From Planctomycetaceae bacterium (GTDB lineage: Bacteria > Planctomycetota > Planctomycetia > Planctomycetales > Planctomycetaceae): DNA of 64,000 nucleotides. Each line of letters starts with the position of its first letter. Positions within the stretch are counted from its first letter, which is position 1. The DNA is taken from the NCBI GenBank assembly GCA_021732995.1, contig JAKFWA010000074.1, forward strand, positions 1 to 64,000. The letters run 5' to 3'. This document shows positions 1-8,736 of the stretch, in pieces. The translations under genes were made by a program, and so were the position numbers. Below the pieces are notes generated by a model, which was not told the origin of the DNA, did no database searches, and worked only from the letters and a program-made list of their open reading frames with translations.

Positions 1-113
1 CGACTGAAGAGCCAGCTCCGGCCAAAACCGACGACAAGAAGGAAGAGCCAGCAGCTCCGGCCAAGGCTGACGACAAGAAAGAAGAACCAGCCAAGACCGA
101 GGGAACGAACTAA
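1..113 (+). CDS. C-terminal end of an acidic/lysine- and Pro/Ala-rich repeat protein (5' partial)
   Basis: An open frame enters from the left edge and ends at a TAA (111-113). The 36 visible residues are imperfect repeats built from the units EEPAPAKTDDKK and ADDKKEEPAK, so the tail is strongly charged, rich in Lys, Glu, Asp, Pro and Ala and almost certainly unstructured. Such tails occur at the ends of many planctomycete secreted or cell-envelope proteins, but nothing of the functional domain is inside the window, so no function can be given. A strong hairpin terminator follows about 70 bases downstream, which supports this being the true 3' end of a gene. Confidence 0.7.
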   Translation, partial: TEEPAPAKTDDKKEEPAAPAKADDKKEEPAKTEGTN

Positions 114-179
114 TTCGGTTCTCTGGATCGTTAGCTGATTGCCCGATGTTTATGCGCAGGGTAATCGCTGATTAAGTCA

Positions 180-230
180 TCAGGGGCGATACTCCACCGA
201 AGCAGGTGTGAGTATCGCCCCTGAGCTTTT
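180..230 (+). terminator. Rho-independent terminator
   Basis: A perfect 15-bp inverted repeat (180-194 with 210-224; arms contain AGGGGCGATACT and AGTATCGCCCCT) with a 15-base loop is followed by GCTTTTC. It lies between convergent genes and probably ends the plus-strand transcript of the partial gene at 1-113. It may also act on the minus-strand LRR gene, though no good T-run follows on that side. Confidence 0.8.
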
Positions 231-254
231 CACAACGTTCAATTGAGATCGACC

Positions 255-1091
255 TCAGTTGTTCGGCTTCCAGTTGATGCGAGCGCCGGCTTTCTTGAGT
301 TCTTCGATCTGCGCGTCTCGCTTGGCAGCTTCGATCGGATTGTTGTCCAGATACAGCTTCCAGTACGGAACGAATCGCTTCTCGCCAGCGGCATCCTTCT
401 TGGCCATCTCAACAAGCGGCCCAAAATCCTTGATCTGATTTCCTTCGAGGAACGTAAACCGCAATTCGGTGAGCGGTGCCAGCGGAGCAACGTCTTCGAT
501 CTTGTTATCGCGCAGGTCGAGATTCGCCACCCACTTCAAAGTTCCGACGGGCTTCAGGTCTTTGATCTGGTTCTTGCCCAGGTACAAAGACGCCACCTTC
601 GGCAATCCCTCCAGCGGGGCCACTGATTCGATCTTGTTGTCGGACAGGTACAGCGCCGCCAGCTTCTTCATGTCCTTCACCACGCTGATATCCGCAATCT
701 GGTTGTGTTCCAGTTGCAGGTACTGCAGCTTGACGAGCTTCGCGAGCGGTTTGATGTCCGTAATCTTGTTGGTCGACAGGTCCAGCGATTGCAGATTCGT
801 CAGTTCAGCCACCGGGGCCAGATCCGCGACTTCGTTGCCGGCCAGATCGATCAGCAGCAGATTAGTGCACTTCTCCAGCCCCTTCAGGTCCTTGATGCCC
901 TTTTTCTTCGCGGCCACCTGATAGACATTTTTCAGGTCCTCTTCCTTCAGTTCGTCTTTGCCCTGCTTCTTCAGGATTTCCTTGATGGTTGTTTCCAGAG
1001 CCTTGTCGGGAAACAGTCCATCAGCGCGAACGACGGCCGGCAGCGCGGTGACCAAAACGAAAATCGTCAGATGTAAGCACCACTTCCGCAT
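255..1091 (-). CDS. Secreted leucine-rich-repeat protein, internalin-like
   Basis: The chosen start (ATG at 1091) gives 278 residues, a GGAG ribosome site just upstream, and an N-terminal signal peptide beginning MRKWCLHLTIFVLV and probably cut after VVRA. The frame is open further upstream to 1226, but that extension lacks a signal peptide and an obvious ribosome site. From about residue 60 onward there are at least six tandem 22-residue leucine-rich repeats of the internalin type (pattern L..L..L.L..N.I.D..PL), for example LQSLDLSTNKITDIKPL. LRR proteins of this kind bind other proteins; the partner is unknown. The gene stands alone, convergent with the gene on its left, and is probably exported to the periplasm. 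I am sure of the repeat class and not of any role. Confidence 0.85.
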   Translation of the reverse strand: MRKWCLHLTIFVLVTALPAVVRADGLFPDKALETTIKEILKKQGKDELKEEDLKNVYQVAAKKKGIKDLKGLEKCTNLLLIDLAGNEVADLAPVAELTNLQSLDLSTNKITDIKPLAKLVKLQYLQLEHNQIADISVVKDMKKLAALYLSDNKIESVAPLEGLPKVASLYLGKNQIKDLKPVGTLKWVANLDLRDNKIEDVAPLAPLTELRFTFLEGNQIKDFGPLVEMAKKDAAGEKRFVPYWKLYLDNNPIEAAKRDAQIEELKKAGARINWKPNN

Positions 1092-1246
1092 GTGAATCTC
1101 CAGAATCGAACGTAGAACGAAGGTCGCGACCAATCCGGGAATGATCGGCAACTGCGAACTCCTCCTACAGCAGGTCGGTCTCAATAAACTGCCTGTATGG
1201 TCGTGCCTCATCGTATCGAGAATCAAGCGACCGCTAGTGAGACGGC

Positions 1247-2002
1247 ATGCGTACTTACATCCTGATTGGAGCCAGCAACGTCACCATCAGCCTGCCGCTG
1301 CTGTGGTATTCCCTCGCGGCGTCTCCTGAGCCAAGCCGCGTCTTCATCGTCGCCGGCCACGGTCGATCGTACGGCAAACCAAGCTCAGTGTTGGGCCGCA
1401 CCCTGCCGGGCATCTTGCAGTCCGAGTTCTGGGAGCGGCTGCCGCAGGTCGTCGAGCCGGGCTCCGACGTGCGGGCGCTCATCACCGATGTCGGCAATGA
1501 CATCCTCTACGGCATGAAACCGAAGCAGATCGCATCCTGGGTACGTGAGGTTCTGACCCAACTTCAAGTGTTCACAAACCAGATCGCACTCACCGAGTTG
1601 CCACTCTGTTCATTGGCCACATTGTCGCGTTGGCGGTTCCGGCTGTTCCGGCGAGTGCTCTTTCCCAAATCTCAATTGAGCTACGAGGACGCACTGAGCT
1701 TCGGCACGGAACTTAATGCGTCAGTGCAGGCACTCGCACATGAGTTCCAAGCGACGCCGATTGTGCCTCAAGCCAACTGGTACGGCTTCGACCCGATTCA
1801 CGTCCGAGGCCGACGACGCATTCGAGTCTGGCAGCAATGCCTGCAGTTGCTCGGACCTGACTTGCAGATTGTCAAACCCTCGCTGAAAAACAGCTTCGCG
1901 ACGTGGAGTCTTCCGCCAGCGTTACACTGGGAAGGCACGAAGGAGCTGCATGCCGAGCAGCCGGTAGCGCGGCTCAACAATCACGAACTGTGGTTGTACT
2001 GA
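1247..2002 (+). CDS. SGNH/GDSL-like hydrolase
   Basis: A 251-residue protein without a signal peptide. The SGNH hydrolase blocks can be read by eye: block I is GASN with the candidate nucleophile Ser10, block III is VGND (Gly83-Asn84-Asp85), and block V is DPIH with Asp182 and His185 as the remaining triad residues. In classical members block I is GDS; here Asp is replaced by Ala, which is tolerated in divergent families. These enzymes cleave esters (lipids, acyl groups on sugars), but nothing points to a substrate. It is preceded by a divergent LRR gene and followed after about 100 bases by a tRNA-modifying enzyme. The fold assignment is fairly secure, the substrate unknown. Confidence 0.7.
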   Translation: MRTYILIGASNVTISLPLLWYSLAASPEPSRVFIVAGHGRSYGKPSSVLGRTLPGILQSEFWERLPQVVEPGSDVRALITDVGNDILYGMKPKQIASWVREVLTQLQVFTNQIALTELPLCSLATLSRWRFRLFRRVLFPKSQLSYEDALSFGTELNASVQALAHEFQATPIVPQANWYGFDPIHVRGRRRIRVWQQCLQLLGPDLQIVKPSLKNSFATWSLPPALHWEGTKELHAEQPVARLNNHELWLY

Positions 2003-2107
2003 ACCGCAAACTGGCGGCCATCAACACTCGCTTCGCGGCGGCATCTGGAACACAATGCGAGTTTGGCCGAACTGGCTTACTTTGTCGTCTGTGACCGAAT
2101 GTGTGAC

Positions 2108-3202
2108 ATGTCTGGAACCGATCTCACCTACCAGTATCCGCGTCCGTCATTTCCGCCGCCGGTGAGTTATGGGGCGTTACGGTTGCCTTCACGGTATCTG
2201 CTGTCGCCGCTGGCTGGATTTACGAACCTGTCGTTCCGACGCGTTGTGCGGCAGATTGGCGGCGTGGGACTGGCGACGACCGATCTCATCAGCGCGGCGG
2301 CGTTGGTGCATCTCAATGAGAAAACTGAAAGGCTGATCGAGACTCACGCAGAAGATAGTCCGTTCGCCGTGCAGATCTTCGGGCACGACGCTCAACAGAT
2401 GATCGATGCCGCTCAGATGCTGACCGAACGCGGCGTCGACACCATCGATATCAACATGGGCTGCCCGGTGCAGCGCGTGGCTGGCCAGGGTGCTGGCGCA
2501 GGCATGATGTGCAACCGCGATGGCACGCTTTCGCTGGTGCAGCGAGTGGTGGAAGCGGTGCGCATTCCAGTAACCGTCAAGATGCGGCTGGGGTGGGATG
2601 ACAAGCAACTCACGGCGCCGCAGTTCGCGCGCGAGTTCGAGCAGATCGGCGTGGCGGCCATCGCGATTCATGGACGCACGCGGGCCCAAGGCTTCAGCGG
2701 AGTCGTGAACCTCGAAGGCATTCGTAAAGTCGTCGAAGCCGTCGAACGTGTGCCTGTGATTGGCAATGGCGATGTGCGAACGATTGCTGATGCCTCTCGC
2801 ATGCTGACGACGACCGGGTGCGCGGGAGTTTCGATAGGCCGAGGCGCCTTGGCAAATCCGTGGATCTTCCGACAGCTCAGCCAGTGGGAAGAGACGGGCA
2901 GTTGGGATCCGCCGGGCGGCTTCGACGATCGCCTCGACTTGCTGACGCGGCAGTTTGGCTATCTGGAAGATCAATGGGGCGACCGTGCCCTGACGCGGTT
3001 CCGCAAGATGGCTCACTGGTATCTGAAGTCCATGCGAGTGCCAGCCACGCTGCGACAGGCCGTGCAGATGGCTCCGACTCGCGAAGCGTTCTACCGGGCA
3101 TTGCAGGATGTGGTGGAAGCCGGGCCGACGACCGGACATCGCACGGGGATTTTGCCCGACATGCACATTCCGGTTCCGGCCGGTCCCGTCGATCACTGGT
3201 AG
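2108..3202 (+). CDS. dus: tRNA-dihydrouridine synthase (DusB-like)
   Basis: An FMN enzyme that reduces uridines in the D-loop of tRNA to dihydrouridine, using NADPH. With the ATG at 2108 it has 364 residues, slightly longer than the usual 320-350. All family hallmarks are visible: SPLAGFTN near residue 33 (FMN binding), INMGCP with the catalytic Cys119, VKMRLGW, IHGRTRAQGF, IGNGDV, and the SIGRGALANPW phosphate-binding loop, followed by the helical C-terminal domain. The frame is open upstream to 2063 but those residues are not family-like and no ribosome site decides between ATGs at 2099 and 2108. Unlike in enterobacteria, no fis gene follows; the next gene is unrelated. Confidence 0.92.
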   Translation: MSGTDLTYQYPRPSFPPPVSYGALRLPSRYLLSPLAGFTNLSFRRVVRQIGGVGLATTDLISAAALVHLNEKTERLIETHAEDSPFAVQIFGHDAQQMIDAAQMLTERGVDTIDINMGCPVQRVAGQGAGAGMMCNRDGTLSLVQRVVEAVRIPVTVKMRLGWDDKQLTAPQFAREFEQIGVAAIAIHGRTRAQGFSGVVNLEGIRKVVEAVERVPVIGNGDVRTIADASRMLTTTGCAGVSIGRGALANPWIFRQLSQWEETGSWDPPGGFDDRLDLLTRQFGYLEDQWGDRALTRFRKMAHWYLKSMRVPATLRQAVQMAPTREAFYRALQDVVEAGPTTGHRTGILPDMHIPVPAGPVDHW

Positions 3203-3290
3203 GGCGAAGGTCGCGAAACTCGTGACGCAGAGTACGAGTAGGGTGTAGCTTGTTCCGTCGGAACTTCGTTGAATCAGGAACGGAACGAAC

Positions 3291-5120
3291 ATGATATCGC
3301 GAACAGCAAACTCGTGGTTGACGCATCTGCTGATCTTCGGCCTGTGCGCTTTGATGCTGCAGCCCGCAGTCGCTCGCGAAATCAAACCTATTGCCGTTGG
3401 CGACGCAGTTCCGAAGCTCGACTTCAAAGACATCCGCTTTCTGCGTCGCACGCTGGATGATTTGCCCGAGAGCAAAGCTGTCGTGCTGGCCTTTGTGAAA
3501 ATCGATTGCCCGATTTCAAAGCGCTACCTGCCCGTGCTGAAGCGGCTGGAAGCTGAGTATCGGCCGCGCGGAGTGCAGTTTGCGCTCGTCAACGTGGGAG
3601 CCGAAGACTCGATCATGGACATGGCCGAGCAGGCGCTCGACTACGAGATCACCTTTCCCCTGCTGAAAGATTTCGACGCCGTAGCGGCACGGTCGCTGGG
3701 AATCACTCGCGTCCCTGAAGTGGTCGTGCTGCAAAGCGCCGAGAAACAAGACTCTTCAAAACGATTGACGCTCGCCTATCGCGGCCGCATCGATAGCCAG
3801 TACCGCTTTGGAGGGACTCAGTCTTCGGGCGTACGTAACGAACTCAAAGACGCGCTGGATGCAGTTCTGTCCGGAAGAACTGTTGCCATCGCGGAAGCGC
3901 CCGCTGAAGGTTGCCTGGTCACAGTGGATGAGCCTGCGCCGGCCAGGAAGGAAGTGACTTACGCCGAGCATGTTGCTCCGTTGTTGGCTAAGCACTGTGC
4001 GACATGCCACAGACCGAACACTCCCGCGCCGTTCTCGCTGCTGAACTATCAGGATGCCGCCAGCCATGCGGACATGGTTGCCGAAGTTGTCCGCGAGCAA
4101 CGCATGCCGCCGTGGTACGGAAGTCCGAAGCATCGTGAGTTCATCAATCGTCGCGGTATGTCGGCCGATGAGCGCGCGACCATTGCGCAGTGGGTGCGAT
4201 CCGGGAAGCAACGCGGGACCGAAACAGAAGCACCGCCCATCGAGCCATCAGTCAAAGCCGACGGGAAATGGTTGATCGGGAAACCGGACCTGCTGCTTAC
4301 CGAACTTGTTGCACACAACCTGCCGGCCGAGGGAGTTCTACCTTATGAGTACACAGTGTTTCCACATGTGTTCTTGCAGGAGACGTGGCTCGAATCGATT
4401 CAGATCCTGCCGGACAATCCGGCGGTCGTGCATCACTGCAATTCGGGTTTCATGCGGTTAGGCGAGAAGGTTACCGAGCAGAATTTCATCACCGGCTACG
4501 TTCCCGGTGGACAGCCGATGGAGTTGCCCGAAGGCGTCGCAGTGCGCATCCCCGCCGGATCGGTGATTGGTGTGCAGATTCACTTCGTGACTACCGGCAA
4601 GCCTGAAAAGTGCCGCATGTCGATCGCTTTTCGATTCGCGCGGTCTGTTGTGAAGCAGCAATTGCGGTTCGAACTCATGGACGACCACCGCTTTCAAATT
4701 CCCGCTGGGGCTGCCATGCATCCGGTGGTGACGTCACGCACCTTGAAGTACGACGCGATCGGCGTGGGACTGTTCAGCCACATGCATCTGCGGGGTCGTG
4801 ATATGACCTTTGTTGCCCATCGTCCCGAGCAACCGCCTGAGAAACTACTGGTCATTCCCAACTTCAACTTCGGCTGGCAACACGGCTATCAATGGGAGTC
4901 GTCTAAAGTGCGATTCCCCAAAGGCACGCGTATTGAATGCATCGCTCACTATGACAACTCAGAGTTCAACCCGTTCAATCCCGACCCCAAAGTCGTCGTG
5001 CGAGAAGGACCTCAATCCTTCCACGAGATGATCAACGGCTTCATGTTCTACATCGACGCCAATGAAGATCTGCAACTCGCTATCGACCCCAAAACCGGCA
5101 CGGCGAAACCGCGTTCGTGA
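3291..5120 (+). CDS. Exported redoxin - cytochrome c - copper monooxygenase-like fusion
   Basis: A 609-residue exported protein (signal peptide 1-28, ending in PAVA). Three modules follow. Residues about 35-195 are a thioredoxin-fold redoxin domain with a single candidate active-site Cys73 in DCPISK rather than a CxxC pair, which resembles peroxiredoxin/AhpC-TSA proteins. Residues about 222-310 carry one c-type heme site, CATCH at 236-240, with the downstream MPPWYG stretch likely supplying the axial Met. Residues about 330-600 resemble the copper type II ascorbate-dependent monooxygenase fold, with His-rich motifs VVHHCN, IHF and SHMHLRGRDM that could bind copper. This architecture is common in planctomycetes, but I know of no biochemical role. 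It should work in the periplasm as an electron-transfer or oxidative enzyme. It ends 5 bases from the convergent ribD. Confidence 0.85.
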   Translation: MISRTANSWLTHLLIFGLCALMLQPAVAREIKPIAVGDAVPKLDFKDIRFLRRTLDDLPESKAVVLAFVKIDCPISKRYLPVLKRLEAEYRPRGVQFALVNVGAEDSIMDMAEQALDYEITFPLLKDFDAVAARSLGITRVPEVVVLQSAEKQDSSKRLTLAYRGRIDSQYRFGGTQSSGVRNELKDALDAVLSGRTVAIAEAPAEGCLVTVDEPAPARKEVTYAEHVAPLLAKHCATCHRPNTPAPFSLLNYQDAASHADMVAEVVREQRMPPWYGSPKHREFINRRGMSADERATIAQWVRSGKQRGTETEAPPIEPSVKADGKWLIGKPDLLLTELVAHNLPAEGVLPYEYTVFPHVFLQETWLESIQILPDNPAVVHHCNSGFMRLGEKVTEQNFITGYVPGGQPMELPEGVAVRIPAGSVIGVQIHFVTTGKPEKCRMSIAFRFARSVVKQQLRFELMDDHRFQIPAGAAMHPVVTSRTLKYDAIGVGLFSHMHLRGRDMTFVAHRPEQPPEKLLVIPNFNFGWQHGYQWESSKVRFPKGTRIECIAHYDNSEFNPFNPDPKVVVREGPQSFHEMINGFMFYIDANEDLQLAIDPKTGTAKPRS

Positions 5121-5125
5121 AGTGG

Positions 5126-6289
5126 TCAGCGTCTTTCGATCATGCCGCGAACGTAGACGTCGTGTTCGATGATCTGAATCTCCGGGTTGCTCAAACGCTG
5201 CGCGAGCGACATCAAGGCTACGCCGTGTCCTCCGACTGGAGAAATGGCGTCCCGCCCGCCGGCGATCTTGGATGCGATGAAGACGTGCGCTTCGTCGATC
5301 AGCTGAACATCGCAAAAAGACCCCAGCACCTCGGAACCGCCCTCGACGAGCAAGTTCGTCAGCGAGCGTCGTCCCAGTTCTGCGAGCAACTCGGCGACAT
5401 CAGGCTGGTTCGGAGTGGCGTTGGATGAGCGGTCTCCACTGCAAAGAACGAGTACTTCGGCGCCGGCAGCTCGCAGATTGGCGATGTTGGCTTCGGATGC
5501 GTTCTGCGAGACAGCAACCAGCAGCGGGATCTCCCGCGCGGTGCGCACGAGTTGAGAACTCAAGGTTAACTCACCGCGTGAATCCAGCACGATGCGCAGC
5601 GGAGTGCGAGGTCCGGGAGGCCGAGCCGTCAGCAACGGATCATCGGCTGCGGCAGTCCCGGAACCGACCAGGATGGCATCCATGCGGCCGCGCAACTGAT
5701 GCACAATCGCACGCGATGCCTCGGATGAAATCCATTTTGAATCACGCTCACGAGTCGCCAGTTTGCCATCCAGTGTCATCGCCCACTTGGCATGCACATA
5801 CGGCCGACGCTTTGTCATCAGCGTAACAAACGGCGCGTTGAGTCGTGCCACTTCATCCGCAAGCAAACCGACCGACACTTCAATGCCCGCCTCAAGTAGT
5901 TCACGCAGTCCGCCGCCACTCACTCGCGGAAACGGATCCTGCAACGCCACGACCACTCGACGCACACCCGATCGAATCAGCAACTGAGAACACGGCGGCG
6001 TCTTACCGTGATGGCAACACGGTTCAAGCGTCACATACAGCGTGGCCGACTCCAACAATCGTCGACGTTCCGCCTCATCGGGATAGCGAATCGCAAAGTC
6101 CGCGAGCGCATTTACCTCCGCATGAGGCCCCCCAAACCGCTGGTGAAATCCTTCGCCCAGCAACCGCAATCGTTCATCGACCAGCACAGAACCCACCATC
6201 GGATTGGGTTCGACGTATCCCTGCCCGAGCCACGCGAGTTCAATCGCATGTTTCATCACGGCATCAGCAGATTCAAACGGAATAGTCAT
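5126..6289 (-). CDS. ribD: Bifunctional riboflavin synthesis deaminase/reductase RibD
   Basis: Catalyses two consecutive steps of riboflavin synthesis: deamination of the GTP-derived diaminopyrimidine, then NADPH reduction of its ribosyl chain. With the ATG at 6289 it has 387 residues, the normal length. The N-terminal deaminase has the zinc site HAEV (His56, Glu58) and EPCCHHGKTPPC (Cys91, Cys100). The reductase starts near residue 150 with VHAKWAMTLDGKLATR and contains the substrate-binding SKWISS and GSGTAAADDP segments. A TTG at 6304 could add five residues. It is the last gene of a minus-strand series (DUF1501, creatininase, unknown, ribD), with a 100-base gap before it. No FMN riboswitch is visible upstream, and no other rib gene is nearby. 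Confidence 0.95.
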   Translation of the reverse strand: MTIPFESADAVMKHAIELAWLGQGYVEPNPMVGSVLVDERLRLLGEGFHQRFGGPHAEVNALADFAIRYPDEAERRRLLESATLYVTLEPCCHHGKTPPCSQLLIRSGVRRVVVALQDPFPRVSGGGLRELLEAGIEVSVGLLADEVARLNAPFVTLMTKRRPYVHAKWAMTLDGKLATRERDSKWISSEASRAIVHQLRGRMDAILVGSGTAAADDPLLTARPPGPRTPLRIVLDSRGELTLSSQLVRTAREIPLLVAVSQNASEANIANLRAAGAEVLVLCSGDRSSNATPNQPDVAELLAELGRRSLTNLLVEGGSEVLGSFCDVQLIDEAHVFIASKIAGGRDAISPVGGHGVALMSLAQRLSNPEIQIIEHDVYVRGMIERR

Positions 6290-6389
6290 ATCAGTGAATA
6301 ACAATCGAACGACCTAGATGTCGGCAACAGTCAGGCTCCGGCACAGGGAATCAACGAGGCGCACCTGTCTCATTGGGAATGCATAAACT

Positions 6390-7787
6390 CTAGTCGCGCC
6401 GGCGAGGGTTCTTGCCCAGAGGAATGACCAGATCATGAATGGCCCCCTTTGGATTTGGGGCACGGAGTTCAACTCTGAATTCCATGTCAGGTGGGTCTCG
6501 CAGGTAACTGACAGGCGTAGGGGCGGCGGCAAAGGTATTGTCGGGTATATCGGCCAGGAACTCCGGAACAAGCTGGCTCAAAGATTCGGGATAGTCACCG
6601 TTCTTGCGTTTGAAGATTTCTGTCGCGACCGCGGTGATCAACAATTCGTGGGCTAACTTTTCACGATCACTCAAGTCAAGGCCATACTGAGCACTTCTAA
6701 CATGACTGCTTACCTCAATAATTGACGACTGGGTCCACTCGCCAAGTTCCACGGCAGTGATGCGTTTGGTGCCCGTTTCCACGGCAACGTCGAAAATGTG
6801 TGGCCACTTTGTGAACCTCGGACGAGAGCGCAGAGGCAGTTCACAACATTGCAGAAAGTTGGCGATCTCCAACTTCTGCACGCGCCTGCCGACAACTGGC
6901 TCACCGCTTAGAAACAATGTCATGCGGACTGGGCCACGAAAGTAAGGATTAACCCAGTTCCTCGGCGACGCATGGACTGCTGCATCAAGCAAATGCAGTT
7001 TGATTCCATAAAGGCGAATAGCATCTGCAAGCCACGCCTCTGGGCGAAGGTTATTCTGGAGTTCATCGAAGGCCTGTTGTAGGTCTTCAATAGAAAGTTG
7101 CTCCGACTGGATCCATCGCGTGGCACACCTTCGAGGCAAGTTGGACAACCCCACCCCTGTAAGACCTTGATCGTACGGGCCATGTCTTCGAATGAGATTG
7201 GCTGATCGAAACTGCATGCGGCAGAGATCCCAAGCTTCATCAAATCGATCTTGGTCCAGGAGTCGCATCGTTTCGATCTCCGCAGCAAAATGAATCAGTC
7301 GCATTTCCGTGGACAGATTTGGCTGAGCACGATAGGGATCAATATCTTTCGCTTGGATATAAAGTGCATCTGGTTTCTGCACACCCTGCTTCCAGACTTC
7401 TAACGCGGCATGGCTCGTCGTGCTCCACTTTAGAAGCGAGGGCGGAATGGACGCCCATCCTTCTTTCCATGCTCTGGAGAAGTCGTTGTGCAACGCGGTG
7501 TCCATCGGCACAACTAAAGTCGCCGCTTTACGAAACTCGACCCAGGCGTTGTTCTCATCGGGTACAACCAGATCGAGAATTGGCTGCGGGGCGTACGGCA
7601 ATTCTATGTCTGGAACCTGACTGATCTTCCAACCTCGATGCGCCAATGGAGCAACGGCGATCAATAATGTTGCTAACAGCAGAAGGACGACCCGCGGACG
7701 AAACAGTCGTGCTCGAAAACCAAGCTTGTCCGCCTGAGTCGAGGACAACTTGAGACTTGGAGCAGTTGGTCCGTTTTCGTTCATCAT
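6390..7787 (-). CDS. Membrane-anchored protein of unknown function
   Basis: Starting at the ATG at 7787 (a second ATG follows directly), the protein has 465 residues: a short basic cytoplasmic N-terminus, one transmembrane segment (VVLLLLATLLIAVAPLA, about residues 34-50) and a roughly 400-residue helical extracytoplasmic part. I recognise no enzymatic motif. The helical part (about residues 130-320) has a pattern of two-helix units with conserved Ala, Leu and Trp that looks like the C-terminal half of the ABC permease at 47373-50606 in this same window, suggesting a shared planctomycete domain. Its start lies 25 bases after the creatininase stop, so the two are probably co-transcribed. Function unknown. 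Confidence 0.75.
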   Translation of the reverse strand: MMNENGPTAPSLKLSSTQADKLGFRARLFRPRVVLLLLATLLIAVAPLAHRGWKISQVPDIELPYAPQPILDLVVPDENNAWVEFRKAATLVVPMDTALHNDFSRAWKEGWASIPPSLLKWSTTSHAALEVWKQGVQKPDALYIQAKDIDPYRAQPNLSTEMRLIHFAAEIETMRLLDQDRFDEAWDLCRMQFRSANLIRRHGPYDQGLTGVGLSNLPRRCATRWIQSEQLSIEDLQQAFDELQNNLRPEAWLADAIRLYGIKLHLLDAAVHASPRNWVNPYFRGPVRMTLFLSGEPVVGRRVQKLEIANFLQCCELPLRSRPRFTKWPHIFDVAVETGTKRITAVELGEWTQSSIIEVSSHVRSAQYGLDLSDREKLAHELLITAVATEIFKRKNGDYPESLSQLVPEFLADIPDNTFAAAPTPVSYLRDPPDMEFRVELRAPNPKGAIHDLVIPLGKNPRRRD

Positions 7788-7812
7788 GTTCCCGAAGCCT
7801 GAAGTCTCATCT

Positions 7813-8697
7813 CTACAGCGACTCCGCAGAGTCGGTTTGGTCCCAGGGAATGGGGAAGGTTGTTGGACGCGCTTGATGGCGATGGCGGACGTCACGCGGG
7901 CGGGCGCGGAAGTATTCGACGAAGCGGACGAGTTGCTTCACGGCTTCGTTGTAGGCGCGTTCGCCTTTTTCTTTGGTGGCTTTCTCGGCGTCTCCGAGGA
8001 CTCCAGTTTCGGAGTAGCTGCTCGTCCAGGAGATCAACGCGCCAGGCCCGGCACCGAAGAGGTCCACCCAATTGAAGGGGTTGTCCTCGTCGTTCATCTT
8101 GATGGTGCCGCTCTTGATCTTGTCTTTGCGGACATTGTCTTCGTCGAGATACAGATAGAGCGATGTCTCCAGTTCGCAGGCATGCGAACAGCCGCCGGGA
8201 AATTTGCTTTCACGCCAGCTCGGCAGAAAGTCTTTGTCGACCGTGAGCAGATTCCACCAGGCGGTGACAACACACTCGGCATCGGTTTCCAGATTGGTGC
8301 GACGGGCGGCGAGGTCCAGGTTCGGCATGTTCGAACCGTGACCGTTGAGCAGAATAATCTTCTTGAAGCCGTGATAAGCGAGCGACTTCGTCACGTCCAA
8401 AACCTGCTTGATGAAGGTTTCGTAGTGCGTGTTGATGGTGCCCGGAAAGTCCATTACGTGCCCGGTGTAGCCATAGGCGATATGCGGCAGCACGAGGATC
8501 TTGTCCGGTATCGCCAGACCGGCGCCTCGAGCAATACCACCGGGACAGACAAGATCCACATCCAGCGGCAGGTGGGGGCCGTGCTGCTCGACAGCGCCGC
8601 ACGGAATGATGCACACCTTGTTGAGTTCGATTGCCTCGTTGATCTCAGGCCAGGTGAGTTTCTCGTAGCGGTACTCGGTCGCAGCGCGGCTAGTCAT
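7813..8697 (-). CDS. Creatininase-family amidohydrolase
   Basis: A 294-residue cytoplasmic protein of the creatinine amidohydrolase/MftE family, metal-dependent enzymes that open cyclic or linear amides. Visible family motifs are PCGAVEQHGPHLPLDVD near residue 32 (metal-binding Glu, His and Asp), LLNGHGSN near residue 115 and HACELETS near residue 170 (further metal ligands). The C-terminus is somewhat extended. Family members act on creatinine, on a pyrimidine intermediate (ArfB) or in mycofactocin maturation; none of the partner genes for those pathways is present, so the substrate cannot be stated. It lies 39 bases downstream of the DUF1501 gene and 25 bases before the membrane unknown. 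ArfB-type archaeal enzymes act in flavin synthesis and ribD is close by, but I consider that link weak. Confidence 0.88.
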   Translation of the reverse strand: MTSRAATEYRYEKLTWPEINEAIELNKVCIIPCGAVEQHGPHLPLDVDLVCPGGIARGAGLAIPDKILVLPHIAYGYTGHVMDFPGTINTHYETFIKQVLDVTKSLAYHGFKKIILLNGHGSNMPNLDLAARRTNLETDAECVVTAWWNLLTVDKDFLPSWRESKFPGGCSHACELETSLYLYLDEDNVRKDKIKSGTIKMNDEDNPFNWVDLFGAGPGALISWTSSYSETGVLGDAEKATKEKGERAYNEAVKQLVRFVEYFRARPRDVRHRHQARPTTFPIPWDQTDSAESL

Positions 8698-8736
8698 GAG
8701 GAGTTCTCTAGGCGGTGATTGAGGAAGGACAGCTTT

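Noticed and set aside
2189..3475. 428-residue minus-strand frame opposite the tRNA-dihydrouridine synthase
   Set aside because: Shadow of a gene with all catalytic motifs intact; the antisense product has no recognisable features.
6290..6389. FMN riboswitch before ribD
   Set aside because: The 100-base gap has none of the conserved RFN-element strings.
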